Positions 1-6,868 of a DNA stretch of 7,910 nucleotides are shown here, piece after piece; position 1 is the stretch's first letter; every line of letters begins with the position of its first letter. The stretch comes from Actinomycetes bacterium (GTDB taxonomy: Bacteria > Actinomycetota > Actinomycetes > Propionibacteriales > Nocardioidaceae), in contig JAEZEJ010000044.1 in NCBI GenBank assembly GCA_023417775.1, positions 1 through 7,910 of the forward strand, in the 5' to 3' direction. Both the position numbers and the translations under genes were made by a program. Under the pieces are notes generated by a model, which saw only the letters and a list, made by a program, of their open reading frames with translations, searched no databases and was not told the DNA's origin.

Positions 1-1
1 G

Positions 2-397
2 CGTCAAGGTGGCCGACAACGTCGACGACCTCCACAGCGACAACAACAAGCTCTCGAAGGAGAACTCGCTCACCGAGAAGGGCGAGGTACTGAACGGCCG
101 CGGCGACACGCCGAACATGCACGACGTGCTCACCGGCTCGAACATGGACGGCACCACGATGACCCCGCCGGCGAGGGCGCCGGCATAGGCCTGCGCGAAC
201 TCCGGCACGGTCGGCGCCACCAGCACGATCCGGTCCCCGCGGCCCACGCCGCGCTCGCGCAGACCGGCGGCGAAGGCACCCGCCGCATCGCGCAGCCGGC
301 GATAGGTCTGCTCGCTGGACGCATCGCGCACCGCGACGCTCTCCGGGAACTCCGCGGACTGGACCCATAGCGCATCCGGGATGCTCGTCACGCTCAC
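2..397 (-). CDS. Acyl-CoA synthetase (AMP-forming), N-terminal fragment, partial
   Basis: This is the start of a class I adenylate-forming enzyme, the family that activates carboxylic acids as acyl-AMP and then acyl-CoA. The GTG start at 397 overlaps the preceding sulfatase stop as GTGA and has a strong Shine-Dalgarno AGGTGA (405-410) 7 bases upstream. The first 83 residues match the family N-terminus: an IPDALWVQSAEFPESVAV segment, then a YRRLRDAAGAFAAGLRERGV helix, then the GRGDRIVLVAPTVPEFAQAYAGAL block and GGVIVVP. The catalytic P-loop and later core motifs would lie beyond this point. The frame stays open to base 2, but past about base 149 the translation becomes Ser/Phe/Thr-rich. It then looks like the antisense of a plus-strand coding frame rather than ligase. 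Full-length members are about 500 residues, so the gene is cut by a rearrangement or a chimeric contig end. The substrate is unknown; an aromatic or aryl-alkyl acid released by the sulfatases is only an inference. Confidence 0.6.
   Translation of the reverse strand, partial: MSVTSIPDALWVQSAEFPESVAVRDASSEQTYRRLRDAAGAFAAGLRERGVGRGDRIVLVAPTVPEFAQAYAGALAGGVIVVPSMFEPVSTSCMFGVSPRPFSTSPFSVSEFSFESLLLSLWRSSTLSATLT
3..188 (+). CDS. Unidentified protein fragment at the left contig edge (partial, opposite strand)
   Basis: Frame 3 on the plus strand is open from the edge to a TAG at 186-188. Up to about base 150 nearly every third codon position is G or C, as expected for a real gene in this genome. The encoded segment is hydrophilic and rich in Asn, Asp and Lys, including DDLHSDNNKLSKENSLTEKG and NGRGDTPNMHDVLTGSNMDG. 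I do not recognise the family. The last dozen residues up to the stop (TTMTPPARAPA) are antisense to a conserved stretch of the ligase and are probably not native. The fragment has neither its own start nor a trustworthy end. It is either part of another locus joined here by misassembly or the remnant of a rearranged neighbour. It could also be a chance open frame, but the codon bias argues against that. Confidence 0.35.
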   Translation, partial: VKVADNVDDLHSDNNKLSKENSLTEKGEVLNGRGDTPNMHDVLTGSNMDGTTMTPPARAPA

Positions 398-2715
398 TGG
401 GTGGTCACCTCGATTCGCTCACGCACCGCGGCCGGCGCTTCGGGTGCGGCCCCTGAGGTCACGACGACCTCGCCGATGCTCCCGTTGAATCGTCCCTGCC
501 GGGCGGCGTACCCGTCGGTGACGCCGCTGCCGATGTCGCAGCCGACATTGGCGCACGTCGGCCCCCAGTGGAAGGGGACCGTGTTCTCGACCCGGCCGCT
601 GCCGGCCGGGTCGCCGTCGACGATCAGCCGGACCGTGGCGCCGGCCCCGTACTCGCCGCCCTCGTCGTAGTCGAAGTGGAATCCCACCTCGTGGGCGCCC
701 TCGGTCAGCGGAGCCTCGGAGACGACCTCATAGGACTCGCGCCCCAGCCAGTTGTGGGTGTAGACCAGGTGACCGTCCCTAGCGTGGAAGGCCCATCCGC
801 CGAAGCGTCCGCCCTGGGCGATGATGACCCCCTCGGGATCCCGTCCCTCGATCGAGGCGCTGACCCGATGCGAGGTGTTGTTGAGATTGGGGATGACGCC
901 CTCGTTGATCCGGGTCATGCCCGCGAAGAGGCGCACGCTGTGCCGCCCCTCCAGGACGGTGGGCCGGCCGGCCAACTCGCTGTTGAACCGGATGACGCGC
1001 CGATCGTCCATCGGCAGGACGTGGTTGCGGCGGGCCTCCTCGAGGAACAGCTCCTGCAGTTCGGCCAGCCTCCGCGGATGCTGCGCCGCGACATCGTGGG
1101 CCTGGCTCCAGTCCTCCGGGGCGTAGAGCTCCCAGGCATCGTCCTCGAAGGCCGGCAGTTCAGCGTGCCGCTCCTGCCACGGATAGGAGTGCATCGTGCA
1201 GGCCGACCATCCCTCGTGATAGATGCCGCGGTTGCCGAACATCTCGAAGTACTGGGTCGTCGGATGCTCGGTGTCCGGGTCGTCGAAGGAGTAGACCATG
1301 CTGCGACCGTCGACCCTCTGCTGCGGGACGCCGTCGACCTGGGCCGGGATCGGCAGCCCGGCGGCCTCCAGCACCGTCGGGTACACGTCGATCACGTGGT
1401 GCCACTGCGACCGCACCTCACCGCGGTGGCGCACGCCCTGCGGCCAGTGCGCCACCATGCCCACGCGGGTGCCTCCCCAGTGCGAGGCGACCTGCTTGGT
1501 CCACTGATAGGGCGTGTCCATCGCATGCGCCCACCCGGCCGGATAGTGGTTGTAGGTGGTCGGCCCGCCGACCTCGTCGAGCTGTTCGGCCACGCGCTCG
1601 GCGGAGTCGTGGATGCCGTTCAGACTCGCGATCTCGTTCAGCGCTCCGTGGATGCCGCCCTCGGCCGAGGCCCCGTTGTCTCCGAGGATGTAGAAGAACA
1701 GGGTGTTCTCCAGGGCGCCGATCTCCTCCAGCGCATCGACATAGCGGCCGATGTGGTGGTCGGTGTGCTCGGCGAAACCGGCGTAGGCCTCCATCAGACG
1801 CGCGGCGACCCGCTGGCTCGTCTCGTCCAGGTCGTCCCACGCAGGGATCTGCTCGTGGCGCGCGGTGAGCTCGCAGTCCTCCGGAACGACCCCGAGCTCC
1901 TTCTGGCGTTGGAGCGTCTGCTCGCGCTGCTCGTCCCACCCATGGTCGAAACGCCCGCGATACTTGTCGATCCACTCCTGCGGAGCGTGATGGGGAGCGT
2001 GCGTGGCGCCGAACGAGAGATAGGTGAAGAAGGGCTTGTCAGGGGTGACCGTCTGCTGCGTGCGCGTCCAGCCGATCGCCTGGTCCACGAGGTCCTCGGT
2101 GACGTGATAGCCGGGGCGGTCGGGGGTGTCGATCGGGGTCGTGCCCTCATACAGCAGGGGCGACCACTGATCGGTCTCACCGTTCATGAATCCGTAGAAT
2201 CGCTCGAATCCCTCGCCGGTGGGCCACCGGTCGAAGGGGCCCGAGGAGGACAGCTCCCACGGCGGCGTCTGGTGCATCTTGCCGAAGGCCGCCGTGTTGT
2301 AGCCGTTGTAGCGCAGCACCTGGGCGAGCGTGGCCGCGGTGTTCGGGCGCACCGAGGAGTAGCCGGGCACCGGGGTCGCGAGATTGGTGATCGTCCCCAT
2401 GTTCACGGCGTGGTGATTGCGTCCGGTCATCAGCGACTGCCGCGTCGGCGAGCAGAGCGCGGTCGTGTGGAACCGGTTGTAGCGCAAACCCTCGCCGGCG
2501 AGTCGCTCGGCCACGGGCATCTCACAGGGACCGCCGAAGGCGCTCGACGCACCGAATCCCATGTCGTCGAGCAGCACGACGACGATATGGGGAGCATCGC
2601 GCGGGGCATGCCGTCGTTCGATCGTGCCGACCTCGGCGTCCTGGACGTGCAGGGTCTCGGTGGTCCGCGGTGCGTGGTCGTGCTGGGGGAGGACCTGGCG
2701 GGTGTCGTCGGTCAT
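394..2715 (-). CDS. Arylsulfatase (type I formylglycine sulfatase), cytoplasmic, 773 aa
   Basis: This enzyme hydrolyses a sulfate ester to an alcohol or phenol plus sulfate. Its alkaline-phosphatase-fold sulfatase domain spans about residues 42-560. The metal ligands are D50 and D51 (VVVLLDDMGFG) and D346 and N347 (LGDNGAS). The formylglycine precursor is C88 in the signature ALCSPTRQSLMTG, with R92 following. K146 and H148 lie in the second signature (GYNTAAFGKMHQ), H239 in ATHAPHHAP, and K407 in QWTKQVASHWGGTR. All the active-site residues known from Pseudomonas AtsA therefore have counterparts. Residues from about 590 to the end form a beta-rich, jelly-roll-like domain (GGWAFHARDGHLVYTHNWLG to FNGSIGEVVV), typical of the roughly 780-residue mycobacterial AtsA/AtsD type. 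There is no signal peptide: the first 40 residues are hydrophilic. The ATG start has AGGAG (2721-2725) 5 bases upstream and lies 25 bases after the paralogous sulfatase. The natural substrate cannot be read from the sequence. GK-M-H-Q replaces the more usual GK-W-H-L. Confidence 0.93.
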   Translation of the reverse strand: MTDDTRQVLPQHDHAPRTTETLHVQDAEVGTIERRHAPRDAPHIVVVLLDDMGFGASSAFGGPCEMPVAERLAGEGLRYNRFHTTALCSPTRQSLMTGRNHHAVNMGTITNLATPVPGYSSVRPNTAATLAQVLRYNGYNTAAFGKMHQTPPWELSSSGPFDRWPTGEGFERFYGFMNGETDQWSPLLYEGTTPIDTPDRPGYHVTEDLVDQAIGWTRTQQTVTPDKPFFTYLSFGATHAPHHAPQEWIDKYRGRFDHGWDEQREQTLQRQKELGVVPEDCELTARHEQIPAWDDLDETSQRVAARLMEAYAGFAEHTDHHIGRYVDALEEIGALENTLFFYILGDNGASAEGGIHGALNEIASLNGIHDSAERVAEQLDEVGGPTTYNHYPAGWAHAMDTPYQWTKQVASHWGGTRVGMVAHWPQGVRHRGEVRSQWHHVIDVYPTVLEAAGLPIPAQVDGVPQQRVDGRSMVYSFDDPDTEHPTTQYFEMFGNRGIYHEGWSACTMHSYPWQERHAELPAFEDDAWELYAPEDWSQAHDVAAQHPRRLAELQELFLEEARRNHVLPMDDRRVIRFNSELAGRPTVLEGRHSVRLFAGMTRINEGVIPNLNNTSHRVSASIEGRDPEGVIIAQGGRFGGWAFHARDGHLVYTHNWLGRESYEVVSEAPLTEGAHEVGFHFDYDEGGEYGAGATVRLIVDGDPAGSGRVENTVPFHWGPTCANVGCDIGSGVTDGYAARQGRFNGSIGEVVVTSGAAPEAPAAVRERIEVTTQ
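405..410 (-). promoter_or_regulatory. Ribosome-binding site for the ligase inside the sulfatase 3' end
   Basis: AGGTGA (GAGGTGA when extended) on the minus strand, 7 bases before the GTG at 397 and within the last codons of the upstream sulfatase. It supports the GTG as a real start and indicates coupled translation of the two genes. Confidence 0.7.
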
Positions 2716-2740
2716 CGTCGCTCCTGTCTGTCGGGGAAGG

Positions 2741-5062
2741 TCACTGCTGAACGGCGAGGAGGCGGCCGTCGTCTCCTGCCACCGCCGCCTGCTCGTCGAG
2801 GCCGATGCGTACGCCGTGCAGCCGACCCTGGAAGTCGAAGGGGGCCCGGTAGGCGCGGGAGACCGGTGAGATGCTGTCGCCGCCGATCTGCAGGCCCTGA
2901 CCGCCGGTCCAGACGACCGGATTGGTCCGCACCTGCTCGACCCGTGCCTGCTCCTCGCCGTCCACGAGGACCCAGACGGTGCCGCGATGGTCCTCGACGC
3001 GCTCGAAGACGAGGCCGACGGCGTGCCGACCCGCTGTCAACCCGATCTCGGCCGAGGCTCCGAACTCCTGCCGTCCGAGATAGGCGAAGGCGGCATGCAG
3101 CCGGTCCCCCTGCACATAGAGGCTGAAGCCGCCGGCGAAGTTGCCGTAGCTGGCCACGGCTCCCTCCTGTCCGGGCTCCCAGTCGATATCGGCGGTGACC
3201 GAGAAGGTCCGATTGCGCAGGTCCGGGGAGGAGCTGCGCCCGAGGAGCACCCGCGAGCTGTAGGTGTAGAGCTGGCGCGGCACGGCCGCCTGGGGCCGGG
3301 GCTCGTTGAATCGCATGGACCCGCGGTCATCGAGAGGCAGCACCTGGTGGCGCTCCGCCTCGGACCACCAGAGGTCGACCAGCTCCCGCAGCAGCTCCGG
3401 GTGCTCCGCGGAGACGTCGCGCGTCTCGGAGAAGTCGCGATCCACCTCGTAGAGCTCCCACACATCGCTGTCGTAGTCGCCGTCATGGGCGAGTGCCGGA
3501 TCCATGCCCACCCGGAACGCGTGGGTCGTGGACACATGCAGGGCCACGGCCTTCCAGCCCTCGCGCCACACCGCGCGGTGCCCGAAGCACTCGAAGTGCT
3601 GGATGCTGCGGCTCGGCTCGCCGGTCGCCTCGGTGATCGCCGTGCGCAGACTGGCTCCGTCGAAGGCGCGCTGCTCCACCCCGGCGACCACCGACGGCGG
3701 CTCGATGCCGGCGAGGTCCAGCAGGGTCGGCAGCAGATCGATCGCATGACCGTACTGGTGTCGGACCGCGCCGGGGTCGGCGATGCCCGACGGCCAGTGC
3801 ACGATGAGCGGCACCCGGGTGCCGCCCTCATGGCAGGTGGTCTTGTACCAGCGGTTGGGCGTATTGCCCGTCTCCGCCCACCCCGTGGCGTAGTGCGGAT
3901 GGCTGGTGGGGCCGCCCCACTCGTCGAGGCGATGGTCCATCTCCTCGATGTCCTCGGGGACCCGGTTGAAGTAGCTCAGCTCATGGAAGAGCCCGTGCGG
4001 CCCGCCCTCGGCGCTCGCCCCGTTGTCGGCGACGACGGCGATCACGGTGTCATCGAGCTCACCCCTCTCGCGCAGCAGCTCGACGAGACGTCCGATCTGA
4101 TGGTCGGTGTGAGAGAGGAATCCGGCGAAGGTCTCCATCTGGCGGCACAGCACTCGCTGTTCCCGATCGTCGAAGGAGTCCCAGGGGCGGACGCCGTCAT
4201 TGTGATCGGCGAGGGTCGTGCCCTCCGGGACCACGCCGAGCTCGATCTGCCGGGCGAGCGTCTCCTCGCGAATGACATCCCAACCATCGTCGAAGCAGCC
4301 GCGATACCGCTCGATCCACTCCCGGGGTGCGTGGTGCGGGGCGTGCATCGCGCCGAAGGCGAGGTAGAGGTAGTAGGGCTTGTCGGGGGTGACGGCGTTC
4401 TGCTCGTCGATCCACGCGGTCGCCGTGTCGACGAGGTCGGCGCTGAGGTGATAGCCGTCCTCGGGGCCGGCGGGCGCCTCCACCCGATGATGATCGCGCC
4501 ACAGCTCCGGCTCCCACTGGGAGGTCTCCCCCGGCAGGAAGCCGTAGAACCGCTCGAAGCCCTTGGCCAGCGGCCACCGGTGGAAGGGCCCCCACGGGCC
4601 GTTCTCGAAGTCGGGTGTCAGGTGCCACTTGCCGAGCGCCATGGTCGAGTATCCGTGCTCACGCAGGATCGCCGGTGTCATGGCCGTCTCGTCGGGGATC
4701 ATGGTGTTGTAGCCCGGATAGCCCGTCGCGTACTCCATGATCGAGCCGACCCCGACCGCGTGGGCATTGCGCCCGGTCAGCAGCGCGGCGCGCGTGGGTG
4801 AGCACAGCGGTGTCACGTGGAAGTTGCGGAACCGCAGCCCATCGCCGGCGAGCCGGTCCAGATGCGGCGTCTGGACTCGCCCCCCGAGGCCCCCGAAGCA
4901 GCCGATCTGGGCGTAGCCGAGATCGTCGAGGACGATGGTGATGACATTGGGTGCTCCGGCCGGGGCCGTGCGGGTCGCGGGCCACGCGGCCTGCGAGTCC
5001 TGCACGGTCCGTCCGATGCGCCCCGCATAGGGCTCCCCCGCCGGGTAGGTCTCGTAGGTCAC
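2741..5062 (-). CDS. Arylsulfatase (type I formylglycine sulfatase), second paralogue, 773 aa
   Basis: This is a tandem paralogue of the downstream sulfatase with the same architecture and, from the chosen start, the same length. Numbered from that start, D46 and D47 (ITIVLDDLGY) and D346 and N347 (VADNGAS) bind the metal. C87 in PLCSPTRAALLTG is the formylglycine precursor, with R91. K145 and H147 lie in GYSTMALGKWHLTP, H240 in AMHAPHHAP, and K407 in NRWYKTTCHEGGTR. A beta-rich C-terminal domain starts at about residue 590 (VTADIDWEPGQEG to FDFQGRLHGVRIG). No signal peptide is visible, so the protein should act in the cytoplasm on imported ester. I chose the GTG at 5062 because it overlaps the stop of the binding-protein gene as GTGA and gives an N-terminus beginning (V)TYETYPAGEPYAGRIGRTV, usual for the family. 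An in-frame GTG at 5071 would add three residues. Neither start has a good Shine-Dalgarno, so translational coupling is likely. The family call is firm; the substrate is unknown. Confidence 0.93.
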   Translation of the reverse strand: MTYETYPAGEPYAGRIGRTVQDSQAAWPATRTAPAGAPNVITIVLDDLGYAQIGCFGGLGGRVQTPHLDRLAGDGLRFRNFHVTPLCSPTRAALLTGRNAHAVGVGSIMEYATGYPGYNTMIPDETAMTPAILREHGYSTMALGKWHLTPDFENGPWGPFHRWPLAKGFERFYGFLPGETSQWEPELWRDHHRVEAPAGPEDGYHLSADLVDTATAWIDEQNAVTPDKPYYLYLAFGAMHAPHHAPREWIERYRGCFDDGWDVIREETLARQIELGVVPEGTTLADHNDGVRPWDSFDDREQRVLCRQMETFAGFLSHTDHQIGRLVELLRERGELDDTVIAVVADNGASAEGGPHGLFHELSYFNRVPEDIEEMDHRLDEWGGPTSHPHYATGWAETGNTPNRWYKTTCHEGGTRVPLIVHWPSGIADPGAVRHQYGHAIDLLPTLLDLAGIEPPSVVAGVEQRAFDGASLRTAITEATGEPSRSIQHFECFGHRAVWREGWKAVALHVSTTHAFRVGMDPALAHDGDYDSDVWELYEVDRDFSETRDVSAEHPELLRELVDLWWSEAERHQVLPLDDRGSMRFNEPRPQAAVPRQLYTYSSRVLLGRSSSPDLRNRTFSVTADIDWEPGQEGAVASYGNFAGGFSLYVQGDRLHAAFAYLGRQEFGASAEIGLTAGRHAVGLVFERVEDHRGTVWVLVDGEEQARVEQVRTNPVVWTGGQGLQIGGDSISPVSRAYRAPFDFQGRLHGVRIGLDEQAAVAGDDGRLLAVQQ

Positions 5063-6039
5063 GCGCCGCACCCGTTCTCGACGATGTCGAAGGGGATCTC
5101 GGCGCTGTCGCTGATATAGCGCACGTTCTTCTCCCAGCGCGCCTCGTCGATCTCGAGCTCCCAGCTGTCGCGGTAGTTGTCGTAGATCTCACCGGCATTC
5201 TCCTCATCGACGCCGATGTAGTCGGCGATGTAGTCGGCCACGGCGTCCCGATTGGCGTCATCGGCGATGAACTCGGTCGTCGTCCGCATCGCCCGGCAGA
5301 AGGCCTGGACGGTGTCGGGATCATCGGCCCACTCGTCCGCGGTCGTGATGAAGAAGCCCGCCAGGCTCTCCTCTCCACGTTCTCCGGCGGTGCCGTCGAG
5401 AGAGTTGGCCACGGCGATGACCTCGGTGCCGTTCGAGCGCATCTGGTTGATCGCGGAGACGGTGAGCACGCCGGCATCGACCGTGCCATTGGTGAGCGCC
5501 GCCTGCATCGTGCCCGGAGCGCCTGTGGCGACGAAGGTGACGGTGCTCGGGTCGACGCCGCGCTCCTCCATGACATCGACGGCGAAGCTCTCGGCGTCAC
5601 CACCGCGGGCGGGCACCGCGATCTTCTTGCCCTCCAGCTCCGACAGCTCGGTCAGGCCCGAGTCCTCCGTCACCAAGATGGCCTTGTTCTCCCGCTGGAA
5701 CGGCGGGAAGACCATGAGCTCCTGGCCCTGTTCGAGGGCGGGGATGGCCGTGCCCGTCGAGGCCCCGGCGATCTGGGTGGTGCCGCCGATCAGGGTGGAG
5801 ACGAGCTCGGGTCCGGTCTTGCCGTTGACGGGCTCGACCTCGAGGCCCTCGTCGGCGAAGAATCCCTCGCCGTCCGCGACGACCTGGGGCAGCGAGAGCA
5901 CGCTGTTGGGATAGGTGCCGAGCTGGATGGTGGTGGTGTCGCCGGCATCGGCGTCACCCCCGCCGCCGCAGGCGGTCAGGAGGGATCCGGAGACGAGGAG
6001 TGCGGTGGCGATGCTGAGTCGCCGGGCGGTGTGGTTCAC
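5059..6039 (-). CDS. ABC transporter substrate-binding lipoprotein, NMT1/SsuA-like, 326 aa
   Basis: This is the extracytoplasmic receptor of the importer. The GTG start at 6039 has AGGA (6046-6049) 6 bases upstream. It gives a short basic N-region (NHTARR), a hydrophobic core and the lipobox LTAC, with C24 as the lipidated residue, followed by a Gly/Asp linker. An upstream extension of the frame is rejected because it would bury the signal peptide and overlap the ATPase gene. The mature part has the periplasmic-binding fold typical of NitT/TauT ligand receptors: IQLGTYPNSVLSLPQVVADG and EGFFADEGLEVEPVNGKTG near the N-terminus, LIGGTTQIAGASTGTAIPAL, then LSELEGKKIAVPARGG, GTMQAALTNGTVDAGVLTV and DPDTVQAFCRAM. 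Receptors of this class bind sulfonates, taurine, nitrate, thiamine precursors or sulfate esters. Sitting between transporter and sulfatase genes, a sulfate ester is the most likely ligand, but that is inferred from context. The length is normal for the family. Confidence 0.9.
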   Translation of the reverse strand: MNHTARRLSIATALLVSGSLLTACGGGGDADAGDTTTIQLGTYPNSVLSLPQVVADGEGFFADEGLEVEPVNGKTGPELVSTLIGGTTQIAGASTGTAIPALEQGQELMVFPPFQRENKAILVTEDSGLTELSELEGKKIAVPARGGDAESFAVDVMEERGVDPSTVTFVATGAPGTMQAALTNGTVDAGVLTVSAINQMRSNGTEVIAVANSLDGTAGERGEESLAGFFITTADEWADDPDTVQAFCRAMRTTTEFIADDANRDAVADYIADYIGVDEENAGEIYDNYRDSWELEIDEARWEKNVRYISDSAEIPFDIVENGCGA

Positions 6040-6062
6040 AACGGGTCCTGTTCTGTCGTGGA

Positions 6063-6836
6063 TCAGATGGCGGCCCGGAGCCGCTGGTGCAGCTCCTGGT
6101 ACCGGGGGTGGGAGCCGATCTCGGTGAGGTCGCGGGGACGGTCGATGCCGACCTCGACGTCGTCGAGGATCCGTCCCTCGCCGAGCAGCACGATCCGGTC
6201 GGCCAGCGCGATGGCCTCTCCCAGGTCGTGGGTCACGAAGACGACCGTCTTGCGCCGCTCGCTCTGCCACAGCTCCAGGAACTCGTGCTGGACGGCGAGC
6301 CGGGTGTTGACATCGAGGGCGGCGAAGGGCTCATCCATCAGCAGCACCTCGGGGTCGAGCGCCCAGGTGCGGGCGAGGGCGACTCGTTGACGCATGCCCT
6401 GGGAGAGCTGCCAGGTCCAGAGCCGCTCGGCATCGCCGAGGTGGACCGCCTCGAGCCAGCGCCGGGCCCGCTTGCGGCGTTCCGCCCGACCGATGCCGCG
6501 GAGCTCCAGCCCGTACTCGACATTGCGCACCGCCGATCGCCACGGCAGCAGCGCATCGCGCGCCAGCATGAAGCCCAGGTGCTCGCGGGCCGCCCGCGGC
6601 GGCTGCCCGGCGACCGTGACCGTGCCCGCGGTGGGCTGGAGCAGGGCAGCCATCATGTTCAGCAGGGTCGTCTTGCCGCAGCCGCTCTTGCCGACGAGGG
6701 CGATGAACTCGCCCGACGGGACCGTGAGGTCGATGCCGTGCAGGACCCTCTTGGTGCCGCCGGCGGGGTTGTCGAAGTCCATCGTGACGCCGGAGAGTTC
6801 GATCCCGGCGCGCGTGGTCGTGGAGGTGCTGGTCAT
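6063..6836 (-). CDS. ABC transporter ATP-binding protein, NitT/TauT/SsuB type, 257 aa
   Basis: This is the ATPase that powers the importer on the cytoplasmic face. It shows Walker A GKSGCGKT (residues 49-56), the LLPWR element after the Q-loop (96-100) typical of nitrate/sulfonate/taurine ATPases, Walker B VLLMDEP (164-170, D168 and E169), the D-loop FAALD and the switch histidine H203 (VFVTHD). The length is normal. Two motifs are non-canonical. The Q-loop reads GFMLARDALLPW, with Ala92 where the usual FQDPALLPW pattern has Gln. The signature reads LSQGMRQ (144-150), with Gln146 in place of the first Gly of LSGGM/LSGGQ. The ATG at 6836 is preceded by AGGAG (6843-6847) at 6 bases. A longer open frame upstream is a shadow of the permease gene. 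The gene lies 32 bases after the permease and 23 before the binding protein, a classic three-gene importer. Confidence 0.93.
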   Translation of the reverse strand: MTSTSTTTRAGIELSGVTMDFDNPAGGTKRVLHGIDLTVPSGEFIALVGKSGCGKTTLLNMMAALLQPTAGTVTVAGQPPRAAREHLGFMLARDALLPWRSAVRNVEYGLELRGIGRAERRKRARRWLEAVHLGDAERLWTWQLSQGMRQRVALARTWALDPEVLLMDEPFAALDVNTRLAVQHEFLELWQSERRKTVVFVTHDLGEAIALADRIVLLGEGRILDDVEVGIDRPRDLTEIGSHPRYQELHQRLRAAI

Positions 6837-6868
6837 GGTGTTCTCCTGGGGCGGGTCGACGGTCGGGA

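Noticed and set aside
130..375. An 81-codon minus-strand frame rich in Arg and Ser.
   Set aside because: It is out of frame with the recognisable ligase N-terminus on the same strand and has low-complexity composition.
568..3126. A very long plus-strand open frame of 852 codons, with similar ones at 2987-4801 and 4951-6390.
   Set aside because: They are antisense to well-recognised sulfatase, receptor and ATPase genes, cross gene boundaries and encode repetitive Val/Arg/Gly/Leu-rich sequence with no known motif. High-GC coding DNA commonly leaves such antisense frames open.
6040..6270. N-terminal extension of the binding-protein frame.
   Set aside because: It would overlap the end of the ATPase gene and place the signal peptide and lipobox in the middle of the protein. 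The GTG at 6039 has an AGGA at proper spacing.
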